A stretch of 64,000 nt of DNA from Platanthera guangdongensis. Its lineage: Eukaryota; Streptophyta; Magnoliopsida; Asparagales; Orchidaceae. The translations under genes and the position numbers were made by a program. The stretch is taken from the NCBI GenBank assembly GCA_039583875.1, contig CM077161.1, positions 61,013,885 through 61,077,884 on the forward strand, given 5' to 3'. Positions 10,264 to 21,615 of the stretch are shown piece by piece (position 1 is the first letter of the stretch; every line of letters starts with the position of its first letter). The notes under the pieces were generated by a model. It was given only the letters and a program-made list of their open reading frames with translations. It was not told the DNA's origin and made no database searches.

Positions 10264-13200
10264 GACGATTTAAGGTAAAGAACTGCTGGGCGCGTGTTCT
10301 GTTCGATTCCGGCGCTACCCACTCATTGTGGCTAGGGCCTTCGTAGAGCATTACCGGTTGGATCTCGATCGTGTTGGTGATGCGTTCTGTGTCAAGTTTC
10401 CTTCAAGCGAATCTGTAGTTTCGGACCAGGGTATCCAGAGTTGTCCAATTTTGTTAGGCGATTTCCTCGCGTTTGATGATTTGAAGCTGTTAGATCTGGA
10501 AGACTTCGATGTGATCCTAGGCATGGACTGGTTGTCCAGATATGATGCTGTGATCCAATGCAAGGGTAAACGCTTGGACTTCAGGATGGACAATGGTCAG
10601 CCCGGGAGTGTTTACAGTTATCCGCGCCAGGATTCTCCGACTATATCGGCGGTATGTGCTCGGAAGCTTGTAGATTCCGGATGTTTTGCTTGTTTGGTTT
10701 CGGTTTTAGAAACCAAGGTTAGTTTGCCGTGTTTGGAGGAGATCCCGGTGGTTCGTGATTATCCTGATGTCTTTCCAGCTAATCTTCCTGGTCTCCCGCC
10801 TGATCGAGACGTGGAGTTTGTTATAGATTTGGAGCCAGGTACGCGTCCTATTGCCAAGGCGCCTTACCGAATGGCCCCACGCGAACTGGAGGAGTTGCGT
10901 ATCCAGTTAGACGAGTTGCTTGAGAACGGATTTATAAGGCCGAGTTCTTCGCCTTGGGGTGCTCCCGTTTTGTTCGTCAAGAAAAAAGATGGATCGATGA
11001 GGTTGTGCATCGATTATAGAGAGCTAAATAAGGTAACGATCAAGAATAGGTATCCGTTGCCGAGGATAGACGATTTGTTTGATCAACTGCGAGGCAGCGC
11101 CGTGTTCTCTAAGATTGACCTTCGTTCGGGCTACCACCAGTTAAGGATCCGTGAATCAGATATACCGCGGACTGCCTTCCGTTCCCGACATGGACATTTT
11201 GAATTTTTGGTGATGTCGTTCGGTTTGACCAACGCACCTTCTGCTTTCATGGACATGATGAACAGGGTTTTCAAGGACTTTCTGGACAAGTTTGTGGTCG
11301 TATTTATAGACGATGTGTTGGTGTATTCACGCAATGTTGAGGAGCATGACCAACATTTGCGTCTAGTTTTATCTGCCTTGAGGGACCATAAGTTGTTCGC
11401 CAAGCTAAGTAAATGCGAGTTCTGGTTGCCTCAGGTTTCTTTCCTGGGTCATGTGGTTAACAAGGACGGAATCTCTGTCGACCCAGAAAAGATAGCCGCA
11501 GTTATGGAATGGACGAGGCCTGCCACACCCAAAGAAATAAGAAGCTTCCTAGGGTTGGCTGGCTACTATAGAAGATTTGTAGAGGGTTTCTCTACGTTAT
11601 CTGCGCCATTGACCAAATTGACGCAGAAGAATGCAGCATTTGTGTGGAGCGATAAGTGCGAAGAAGCGTTCCAAGAGCTAAAGAATAGACTGTGCACTGC
11701 TCCGATATTGACATTGCCTACGGAAGGATTAGACTATGCCGTTTACGTGGACGCATCCCACGTGGGTCTTGGTTGTGTGCTGATGCAAGAAGGAAAAGTG
11801 ATTGCGTATGGGTCAAGACAGCTTAAGATTTATGAAAGGAACTACCCTACGCATGACTTAGAATTCGCAGCAGTTATTTATGCATTGAAATTATGGAGAC
11901 ACTTGTTGTATGGCGCGCAGTGCAAGATTTATACAGATCATAAGAGTTTGAAGTATGTCTTCACTCAAAAGGAGTTGAACATGCGCCAGCGCAGATGGTT
12001 AGAGTATGTGGCTGATTATGAAGTGGAGATCTTATACCATCCGGGTAAGGCTAACGTGGTAGTCGACGCCTTAAGCAGGAAGACAGGGAAAATTTTCAAT
12101 CTCTCCACTGAGTTGTTAGTAGAAGAGTTTTTTTTAATGGATATTTCAGTTGATAGATGTGACTCGCCAAGCAGTTTGGAAGTGTCTGAGCCTTCATGGA
12201 TTTCTCTTACGAGGCTTCATCAAAAGGACGATCCTGATCTACTGCACCTTCATAATAGAACTGAGAAGGGGGAGCTGCCTGACTTTTCGATCGATGACGC
12301 GGGTACTCTAAAGTACCGCGGTAGATTTTGCGTCCCCAATTTTCGAGATATTCGAGATAAGTTGTGCAGTGAGGCACACGGTTCAAGTGTGGCCTACCAT
12401 TCAGGGTCTACAAAAATGTATAAGGACTTGAAATAGATTGCCTGGTGGATTGGGATGAAGGGTGACATTGCAAGGTTTGTGTCAGAATGCTTTACGTGCA
12501 AAAGAGTTAAGGCTGATCATGGAAGGCCTGGTGGAAAGTTAGCGCCTTTAGAGATTCCAACTTGGAAGTGGGAGAGTATCTCAATGGATTTCATTACTGG
12601 TTTGCCGAGATCTCCCCGAGGGCATGACTCTGTTTGGGTGATTGTTGATAGATTAACAAAGTGTGCACACTTCGTACCCTTTCAGATTGGTTACTCGATG
12701 AAGAAGATAGCGGAGCTATATTTGAATGAAGTTATCAGGTTACATGGAGTACCCGTAAGTATAGTATCAGATCGAGACTCCAGGTTTACGTCTCGTTTCT
12801 GGAAGAGCCTTCAAGAAGGATTGGGAACTGACTTGAGATATTCTACCGCATATCATCCACAGACCAATGGTCAAACGGAGCGTGTTAATCAGATTGTGGA
12901 AGATATGATCCGTTGTTATATATTAGACCACGGAGGAGCGTGGGATGAACGCTTGAGGTTGATGGAGTTTGCATACAATAACAGTTATCAAGAGAGTCTG
13001 CAAATGGCTCCTTTCGAAGCGCTATATGGAAGACGATGTAGAACTCCTCTATTTTGGGCTGAGGTTGGTGAGAGGCCGATGTTAGGTCCAGATGCCTTAG
13101 AAGAAATGGAAGTCTCTATAAAGCTTATTCGAGAGAAGCTTCGGATAGCGCAAGAGCGGTACGAGAAGAACGCCAATCGGCGTAGGTCCGTTTTGGAATT

Positions 13201-13622
13201 TTCTGTGGGGGACATGGTATTCCTTAAGGTTTCCCCGATGGTTGGAGTGAAGAGGTTCGGTAAGAACCATAAGTTGGACCCGAGGTATGTGGGACCATTT
13301 GAAATTGTGGAGCGGATTGGTGTGTCAGCCTACAAGTTGAAATTGCCCGCAAATTTTCCTGGCGTGCACAATGTTTTTCACGTGAGCCAACTGCGGAGGT
13401 GTGTGCTAAGTGACAGACAAGTCCTGGATGCAGTGCCCCAGTTGGAGCCTAACCTTTCCTACGTGGAAGTTCCTATCCGTGTTTTGGATGTGCAAGATCG
13501 AGTGTTGCGGAAAAAGGCAATACCGATGGTAAAGATTCTATGGAGAAAACCAAGACGTGGAGAGCGCGACTTGGGAGTTGGAGTCAGCTATGAGGGAGGC
13601 GCATCCTCATTTGTTCTCCTAG
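10264..13622 (+). pseudogene. pol: Element B pol: protease, RT, RNase H, integrase, chromodomain
   Basis: Complete chromovirus pol order. The protease DSGATHS is encoded at about 10305-10325, with a one-base deletion at about 10326 straight after it. The RT region runs about 10840-11450 with [17 protein letters not shown] and the catalytic FIDD. RNase H follows ([10 protein letters not shown] near 11743, TDHKSL near 11935). An in-frame TAG at 12434-12436 lies just before the integrase CxxC. Integrase catalytic motifs are MDFITG, VSDRDSRF and NGQTERVNQ (about 12585-12895). The C-terminal part has FHVSQLRR and a chromodomain-like end. A frame change near 13550 moves its last ~25 codons into another frame ending at 13622. 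Three breaks and otherwise good sequence point to recent loss. Likely Tekay/Del clade. Confidence 0.9.
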
Positions 13623-13714
13623 ATGTGCTCGGTAAGCATTCGATAACCCTTGGTTATTTTCTTTTCCTCTTTGGTAGAATTGTTTTATGCGTAAAGTTTC
13701 GGGACGAAACTTTC

Positions 13715-13730
13715 TTTTAGGGGGAGTGGC
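13715..13730 (+). other. Polypurine tract of element B
   Basis: ttttagggggagtggc directly precedes the 3' LTR start TGTAACGCC at 13731, where plus-strand priming would occur. Confidence 0.85.
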
Positions 13731-14570
13731 TGTAACGCCCCCGATTTTCCAGTGATTTATTTAATTTCTTATTTGGCGTATTATGACGTCAGGGCGTTAT
13801 GTTAGCGCGTTTTGGTCATGTGACGTTGTTAGAGCGTGCTCTTAGCTCTTTAGGTTCCCTGCGTGGCTTGTTGATGCCTGGTAGCAAGATTCCCTAGCGA
13901 GCCGGAGTCTGTTTGATGACTCGGTGGAGCCTCTTGGGGAATGCTTGTGTTTTGGCTTCGGGAGTTTTGCACGAGTTCTGTTCGTCGGATTTTGTTACCG
14001 ACTTTGTCGTAGCGCGTTTGCGTTCGTTAGGTTTGACCGGCCAAATTTTGGGATTTGCGTCGGGAGTGGAAAATTTTATATTAGGAAATTAGATCGGCTA
14101 ATTTTAGACTTGCTCGTCAAGTTTCGTCGCGTTCCGAGCATTTTTGGAGCCTCGGCGCGCGATTGAAGTTTGTATGTTTTTGCGTACGCCGTTAACTTTA
14201 GAAATTATTATCTCGAAAACGGTGCGTCGGAATTCGATTTCGACTTCGCCGTTGGATTCGTAGCGTCGTCATTCGCCTACGGTGCGAATTTCGTTCGATT
14301 CGGCGCGCGTTTGGCCCTCCGTAACGATATATATTATATCATTTGTTTTAAATAAGTATAAATATTATTATTTTATATATAAAGAATTAATAAAATAAAA
14401 ATAAAAAAAATAAAAAAAAATAAAAAAAAATAAAAAAAAATAAGAAGAGTTCGGTGAGAATGATTCTCACCGAATTCTGTGTTCGGTGAGAATCATTCTC
14501 ACCGAACAGCAGCCCCCCCCTCCTTTCTTTTTAATTTGTTTTTTTTATAATATATATATTATTATTATTA

Positions 14571-14651
<81 letters not shown>

Positions 14652-16556
14652 TCAAAGAGAACCCCCCCCCTTCTTCTTCCTCCGATTGGCAGCAGCTTCC
14701 CCTGTGCGATTTTTTTTGACGAGTACGGATCCGTTCGCGAATCTTCCGGCGGCCGCCACCGCCGATCCGGTGGACGGAATTTCGATCCGATCGCGTCGTT
14801 GGAAAGCTCTCGGCGAGAGCTTCGAGATCGCGGGAAGTTTTTCCCGTTTCGGTGACCGTTTCGCCTTAGATTTTTCGGCCCTAACCCCCGGTTGTCCGTT
14901 TTTTTCGTAGATCTCGTCTCCGCGTGCCCCCTTGGACGGATCTACGTGTTGGAGTATTTTGGTAGGACGTTTTCAAGATCGATTTGAGGCAAGTGGATTT
15001 CTCCCCTCTTGCGTGCCTCCATGAGTTTCATTTTTGTCGTATTATTCTTTTCTCCTTGTCGTAGAATAGGTGAAATTGGAATGTTCCTAGTTTAGGGCTT
15101 GTGGTTGGCCTAAAATAGGAAGTTATCGGTTTTATTTTTTTTAGTTGTACTCGGCGGGTAGGGGGAAATAACTCGGCGGGTAGGGGGAAATAACTCGGCG
15201 GGTATGGGAAAATAAATCGGCGGGTAGGGGGAAATACTCGGCGGATTTTGGTCGTAGAACTTGGTAGTTTCTAAGTGGTGTTGTCGGCTAGTTTTGGCGC
15301 CGAATCGTGGATCCTTAGCATGTGGTAGCTGGGTTTCTGAAGGAGTATGGTACCAGGGGAGTTCGAGCCGTGGCCACCACCATTCCCTCCTTTGGATATT
15401 TTTTTGGGTTCCTGTAAGAGGTTGGAACTCTATGTGTGTGGACCCTGTGGCGGCCCCTTTAGTACTCTTGAGACACCTGGACCTGGTTGTTCGGTTGTGA
15501 CTGTTCTTAGTCTCCGACACAGGTTTGGGATTTGTGCCAGTGCTAATGATTTACAAGTTTAGGACTGTTAGTTCCTTCTTACTATTCATTTGATGCATAT
15601 TGGTTTTCTTCTGTCTCTGCAGGCTTGAGCGGAGTTTGGTACGTTTCTGTACTTGTTGCATTTCTCTCACTTTACTGATTATTACTCTTGCATTTTTTTT
15701 TGTCCTCTTTTGGATTCTTTAGCTGAGACTTTCAGCATAGTCTCTTGCAGGGTTGGTAACCCTTTACCTTACTGTTCTTTTCAATTATTATCTGATGCTT
15801 CTTTGCCACTTGTTTCATTATTTCTTGCTGAGGTGTTCTTCTTTTGAATGCCTCAGGTTCAGGTCTGTAGCCGGCTGTGCGGCTAGTTTCAGGAGTTTCT
15901 CTGTGGACTACGCTTTGGCAGTGTTTTCCTCGCTTGTCGAGGTAGTTCTTTAGCCTTGTAGTAGTACAGACATACATGCTCACCAGCGAGTTCGTGTCAG
16001 GTTGTTGACGCTCGTTGGTGATTTTCCTTTGTGATATTAAGTATTTGCTTAGCTGCTAGTTTACCTGTTTTGTGGTAGTTTCACTTGCTCTCTGGGAATG
16101 TTTTATGCTAGGTTTCTAGTTACTTTAAACCCTATAATAGAACTACTATATGTATTGCATGATCAGCATGTTTTATAAAAGCTCAAACTCTATTTTCCAA
16201 TGCGTAAAAAGATGGTTTCCCTTATAAATATTATAAATTGAAATCTAGGGTCTTGCATAGTGTAAGTTGTCCTCTTAGGACGCTTATGCGCTCTTTTAGG
16301 ATGTTTAGCATAAATGAAGTATTTTTCCGCTACGTATAAATATAGTTTTCAAACCGTGGACTATCTGATCCACTGAGCCGAGGGATACGGCCAATTAATT
16401 TAAAAACCCGTTTTCTATTCATTTTAACTTATGATTTGAAGGATTAAATTGTTGCCTGAGCGTCAGCAGTTATCCCCTGCTTGACGTGGCATCACAGCTC
16501 GTAGTTTTCTCGTGCTCTGATTTATTATATTAAATGAGAAAATGCGGGTTGTGACA
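13731..16556 (+). repeat. Element B 3' LTR
   Basis: A 2826-bp copy of 5709-8475 with the same ends. The extra length is mostly a TA-dinucleotide run at about 14573-14649. The paired palindromes (14450-14507) and the ~22-bp array (15149-15247) are kept. It is followed by the gcgtg duplication at 16557-16561. Confidence 0.95.
14573..14649 (+). repeat. TA microsatellite in B 3' LTR
   Basis: About 75 bp of pure (TA)n. The same place in the 5' LTR (6555-6571) has only about eight dinucleotides, so the run expanded after insertion, or assembly placed it differently. Confidence 0.95.
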
Positions 16557-16561
16557 GCGTG

Positions 16562-16920
16562 TCCCATCCAACACGGGCGTGTCGGAGGGCGGGTGTTCCC
16601 TCTGGTTGATGACCAGCGCTCGACGATCGTCGAGTGTGAAGTATGGGGAACACAGCCTGTGACACGGGCGTGTCACAGGGCGTGTCCCGCTCATCCTTGA
16701 GTAGTTCTCGTGTAAGTCGAAATATACTCTATTAGGTGGAAAAGTACTCGAGTAAGAGGGGGTGACACGGGCGTGTCATCCCTGTAACACGGGCGTGTCC
16801 AATCCGTGTACTCGAGTAGTTGGATTTCTCTCGAGTAAGTCCTCTCGAGTAAGTCTCGAGTGGGTTACACGCCCCCTATCACGGGCGTGACTGGGCCGAC
16901 ATGGGCGTGTCCCACCCTTG
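16562..16920 (+). repeat. Palindrome array in LTR C
   Basis: Many copies of acacgggcgtgtc and actcgagt, each nearly self-complementary, some fused or overlapping. Related copies at 5596-5708 were separated from these by insertion of B. Confidence 0.85.
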
Positions 16921-17020
16921 TGTCGTGTCGAGTATTGAAATGACTCATAAAACCCATCGTAACGCTTCTCCTAAGCAGGACATGGGTAAGGACACAGACG
17001 TATCCCTACTCGTGTCACTT

Positions 17021-17030
17021 TTATATAAAA
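17021..17030 (+). promoter_or_regulatory. TATA box of LTR C
   Basis: ttatataaaa lies 100 bp downstream of the palindrome array, the same order as in the other LTRs here. A solo LTR with its TATA box could still start transcripts into A's RT region. Confidence 0.6.
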
Positions 17031-18274
17031 AGGGAAATGAAAACCCCAGCCGTTTTCACTCCTCATTCCAGCCATTTTTCTGAGAGGAACTCCTATTGAG
17101 AGAAGGAAGTCGCTGGATCTAGTTATAGAGGAGAAGATCCGTCATTGCCATGGAAAAGAAGATGTCGCCGAGAAGAGTCACGAGATCCATGGCCGGAAAT
17201 GGTGGAAATCCCAGAAGTGAGATGAGTTTCCTACCCTCTCCCTTGGTGCTAGATCTTTAGTTATTTTCTTAGTAGAGATATCAACTCAAGAGAGTCTTGA
17301 TGGAAAGAAGGAGTTTTCTAGGGACGGCCATGCTAGGACATGCGTTCTAGGTTTTAGATCTCTTCAACCTCCCCTTTCTTCTATGTGATGATGGGTGGAT
17401 GGTTTCGTGAAGAATCATGGCCCTTTGAGGGTGAATAAGGGGGGAGGAATTTCTGGAGTGATTTTGGAAGATCTACTTGGAGAGGAAGATGAACCGATGT
17501 CGTTCATTCCTCTTTACGAAGCGTGCAGAATCTGTATTCTTCACGCAGCGATCTTCTTGGCCATTTTCATATAGGATATGTACAGATCTAGGCTTTCTGC
17601 AAAACCCTAACGTTGAAGCTCTTGAAAATTCCTTTCCAATGAGTGGTTGCACGTCTTCATGTGAAGTCTGTAGCCACGGGAAAGTTTGAACGAACATAAC
17701 ATCCGATAAATCCTACATGCAGAAATTGTGTTCTGTACGCAGCGGACTTCAAGGCTGATTTCAACTAGGATACACTCAAATCTGGGTTGAGGGTGGAATA
17801 TGAAAGTTGTAACCCATGGAAAGACCTTTCCATCGAGGGGTTACACATCTTCACCGGATCCATATAGCTTTAGTAATCTCCGGTTGAATTTGTTGTCCAG
17901 ATTTATTCTGCACTTAAATTCTGGGGTTTATATAATATGAATTTGAATTCGGTGGAATCGATGTTGCTATGAATGATAAATCTTATTAATCGGATTTCAT
18001 ATAACTAAATTGTGAAGCAAGCTTACTTAAATTAAATGACTAGATACAAATTGGTAGATTATCATTTATGCGCATCATCCTTGAAATATGTTGAAATCAT
18101 TTGGAATGACAAAGAGGGATAAGCCATGGCCATGAGTATGTATGATGGTTAGAATGAAATGTAGTAGTCCAATACTTAGAGCGTAGTCTCCCTACAGGTA
18201 GTATTGTGAATGCATGTAAGTGCGGTGTTGACCGTCACTAGTTGGTTTGTGTTGAGATGTGGTATTGGTGGATG

Positions 18275-18620
18275 GTTAGGTTGTGCCCTCGTGCTTACTT
18301 TCGAGGCCCATTCCATGCCACGGTGTTGTGGAATTTTCATGTGGTGTGAGTCGACACGCGGTGTCGTAATCCTGGGTTAAGGATAGTATGGCAGGTCTAC
18401 GGGCTCGCCGATCATCACACCGACGGGAGTTGACGGTTAGACTTTAGGCGGTTGGGCTGTGTCCTCGGTGTTCAAGTCCCGAGGCCCCTTCTGTGCCAAC
18501 TGAACAGTTGGGCTGTGTCCTCGTGCCTTCTTTCGAGGCCCCTTTCGGGTCACACCAGGCTAGTTCGGGCCGTGTTCTCGGTGTACATCTACCCGAGACC
18601 CCGCTGGGCCATAGTACGTA
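18275..18620 (+). repeat. Imperfect ~55-bp repeats in LTR C
   Basis: Four related segments of the form gttgggctgtgtcctcgtgc...cgaggcccc, near 18275-18320, 18450-18505, 18506-18560 and 18562-18615. Confidence 0.7.
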
Positions 18621-19633
18621 TGGGCTCCGCTATTGTGTTCTTAGCGTTGAGACGTACGGAGGCCTAGGTGAAGTAGTGTGGATACCCGCTTAGTAGTAGA
18701 GATGTCTGCTCTACTGTCACCGCCTGGCCATGACGGCTGATGCCTGAAAGGTTAGCTACCTGCTCGAATAGTGGGAACTATAGTCTGTGTCGACATAGCA
18801 ATTGCATGTGTGTGATCATGGGTGAGTCAATGCATAGCATACATACCATTACATAGCATTGCACAAACAAGACCCTCATCTTATAAGTTTGTATGGCACT
18901 CTTATACGATGAGTTACTTTTATGTAACCCGGTCCTTAACTTATAAGTTTGTATGGGCATTTTTATAAGATAAGTTACTTTCATGTTGTAGTTACTTGTA
19001 CTTGGTGATTTACTAATATTGTTATTCAAGTAGAACTGCTAGTTTATAATGTTGTTATTCTTGTACTATTACCACCTGCTTGTACCTGCTTTACTACTTG
19101 TATTATACTTATACCCTTGTTCCTTTATCCGCCCAGTGCCTAGGAGTCGCCAGGGGAGCGGATGTGAAGCCACTTAGTCTTTCGACTAACGGTTACTACA
19201 TCTTCCTTTTTAGGAGGTCACCCAGCAGGTAGAGCATTCGTGGACTTTACAGCAGGACAGCCAGACTAGGACGACAGGGCCTGATGTGACGGCGTCGTCG
19301 CTACCGTCGGTTATGGATGTGAGTGTTGTGAGATTATGTTGCAGCACATTTGGGCAAATTTTATAGTTGTACTCTGATATTGTAGAAGCGTGTTTTAGAT
19401 TCTCTTATTTGATGTATTTGGACTCATATTCTTAGTGTGGATTTGACTTCTTCTTGGTTATATTATGGTTGGGTTGGCATGTATATATTTATATTGGTTG
19501 TAGCCGGCGGAATAGGCGTCTTGTGGTACAGGTTAGCCGTACGCTAATGTTGTCGCAAGGCTGTTGTTTCGGGCATAAGACCCCCCCCCCCCCCTTCGTG
19601 CCGTGTTTTGGGATCCGGGAGGGGGGTCTTACA

Positions 19634-19638
19634 CAGAC
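19634..19638 (+). other. Target-site duplication of C, right copy
   Basis: cagac, matching 5459-5463. A's pol frame continues directly from here. Confidence 0.9.
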
Positions 19639-21209
19639 AAGGCATCAACTCAACCAAGATGTGATGCATGCATGTTTTCTCTCTCAAGTTGAACCTCAAT
19701 CCATAACAGATGTTGAGTAAGATCCTCACTGGATCATTGCAATGCAAGAGGAACTCAACCAGTTTGAGAGATGTAGAGTTTGGGATTTGGTTCCAAGACC
19801 CAAAGACTACCCAGCCATTGGAACCAAATGGATATATAGAAACAAACTAGATTCCCAATGTGTAATTGTGAGGAACAAGGCTAGGCTTGTTGCTCAAGGA
19901 TATAGGCAATAAGAAGGCATAGACTATTATCAAACCTTTGTACCAGTTGCAAGGTTAGAAGCAATCAGAATCTTTCTTGCCATGTTGCCTACAAGAAGTT
20001 CAAAGTATATCAGATGGATGTAAAGAGTGCTTTTCTAAATGGAGTACTAAAAGAATAGGTTTATGTTGAACAACCTCCAGGTTTTGTCTCTCCAACTCAT
20101 CCCTCTTATGTATTTAGATTGCATAAAACCCTCTATGGTCTAAAGCAAGCTCCAAGAGCTTGGTATGAGACCTTAGCTAGCTTTCTGATAGATCATGAAT
20201 TCACTAGAGGCATAGTAGATAAAATATTATTCACTAGGCGCCATAAGGATAAAATCTTGTTAGTACAAATTTATGTGGATGACATCATATTTGGGTCTAC
20301 TGACTCAAAACTATGCAAGAGGTTTTATGACCTCATGCATTCTAAGTTTGAGATGAGTAGCATGGGTGAGCTCTCCTACTTCCTTGGTCTCCAAGTGAAG
20401 CAGCTACATGATGGCATCTTCATCTCCCAGGCTAAGTATGTTAAAGAGCTTCTTACGAAGTTTGGGATGGCTGATGCCTCAGCAAAGACAACACCTATGG
20501 CTACTAATGCTGTACTAGATTCTGATCCACATGGGAAACCTGTTGACCAGAATTTATGTAGAGGTATTGTTGGGTCACTATTATATCTTACAGCTAGAAT
20601 ACCTGATATCATGTTTGTCACATGCCTTTGTGCTAGGTTCCAAGTGAACACTAAAGAATATCACCTAATTTTTCTAAAAAAAAATTGAGATATATAAAGA
20701 GTTGTCCTAGTCTATGCCTTTGGTATCCTACTGAATCAGAATTTTATTTAACTGGATATTCAGATGCTAACTTTGTTGGATGCAGGGTAGACAGGAAAAG
20801 TATCTCAGGAACTTGTCAGTTCCTAGGTATGAGATTAGTGTCTTGGTTCTGCAAAAAACAATCATCTGTGTCAACATCAACTGCTGAAGCAGAATACATT
20901 GCAGCTGGCAATTACTGTTCACAGATGTTATGGATTCAGAATCAACTCCTGGACCATGGTTTCAACTTAAATAATTCAACTCTACTATGTGATAACACAA
21001 GTGTTATATCCATAGCACAGAATTCAGTTCATCATAGTAGGACTAAGCATATAGACATTAGGCATCATTTCATTATAGAGTGTGTAGACAAAAACAAAAT
21101 TAAACTTGTCTATATCTACACTGATTTACAAAGAGCTGATATTTTCACCAAACCCTTGGATGAAAGAAATCACTTATTCTTTATAAATCAGCTTGGAATG
21201 ATCAATTGA
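19639..21209 (+). pseudogene. pol: Element A pol, second half: RT and RNase H
   Basis: Continues A's pol after solo LTR C. The RT lead (DPHW...AMQEELNQFERC, then GTKWIYRNKLD) lies about 19715-19910 and the RT core extends to about 20640. The catalytic [11 protein letters not shown] is encoded at about 20265-20300. RNase H (GYSDANFVG, TAEAEYIAAG, then KHIDIRHHF) runs about 20750-21209 and ends at a normal stop. Breaks: stops near 19718, 19908 and 20056, a frame change near 19980, and another near 20685. Length and order match the RT-RNase H of element D (about 31200-32707). The active-site residues are kept, but the frame is broken several times. Confidence 0.9.
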
Positions 21210-21237
21210 GAAGCCTTAGTTTAATTTTTGTCTACAC

Positions 21238-21500
21238 TCGATGAATTTGCCAAAGTTCGTCGATCGGAGCTCGACGAACTGGGGAAAGTTCTTGAGATAT
21301 TCGTCGAATGGAGATCGACGAAATCTCTGTGAGTGAATTTATTTTCGTCGAATGGAGATCGATGAATTTGCTTCAGAAAACTTTCGTCGAACGGAGCTCG
21401 ACGAAATGTCTTCAAATCTTCAGACTGAGCTCGACAAATTGTTTACCTCCAAATTATTTCGTCGACCCTAGATCGAAGAATTATTTTATTTTTCGTGGAA
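21238..21500 (+). repeat. Palindrome array in A pol-ORF3 spacer
   Basis: Five units with arms TTCGTCGA / TCGACGAA at about 21256-21278, 21300-21322, 21345-21367, 21383-21405 and 21458-21480 (the last is imperfect). This is the family motif also found in A's LTR and gag. Confidence 0.85.
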
Positions 21501-21530
21501 TGGAGTTTGTCGATTCATATTCTGAAAAAC

Positions 21531-21542
21531 CTTATATCTAGG
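21531..21542 (+). promoter_or_regulatory. TATA-like site before A ORF3
   Basis: cttatatctagg lies just downstream of the palindrome array and about 80 bases before ATG 21616. It is weaker than the matching site in F. A 3' splice-site-like ttttctcttgcag ends at 21607, so splicing is a competing explanation for ORF3 expression. Confidence 0.4.
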
Positions 21543-21615
21543 TTTTCTTCTACCTCTATCTCGCGCTTTCAGTTCCTTTTCACTTGATTGTCATTTTTCT
21601 CTTGCAGGTGCTCTA

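Larger units (their letters stand above)
16562..19633 (+). repeat. Solo gypsy LTR C, right fragment
   Basis: Continuation of the LTR started at 5464. Contents in order: a dense set of GACACGGGCGTGTC and ACTCGAGT palindromes (about 16562-16920), a TATA box at 17021-17030, about 1.2 kb of unique leader-like sequence, imperfect ~55-bp repeats (18275-18620), a C-run at 19580-19595, and the end GGGGTCTTACA. The cagac duplication follows at 19634. I see no gag or pol. The TGTAAC start and long length suit a Tekay/Del-type gypsy LTR. Confidence 0.78.
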
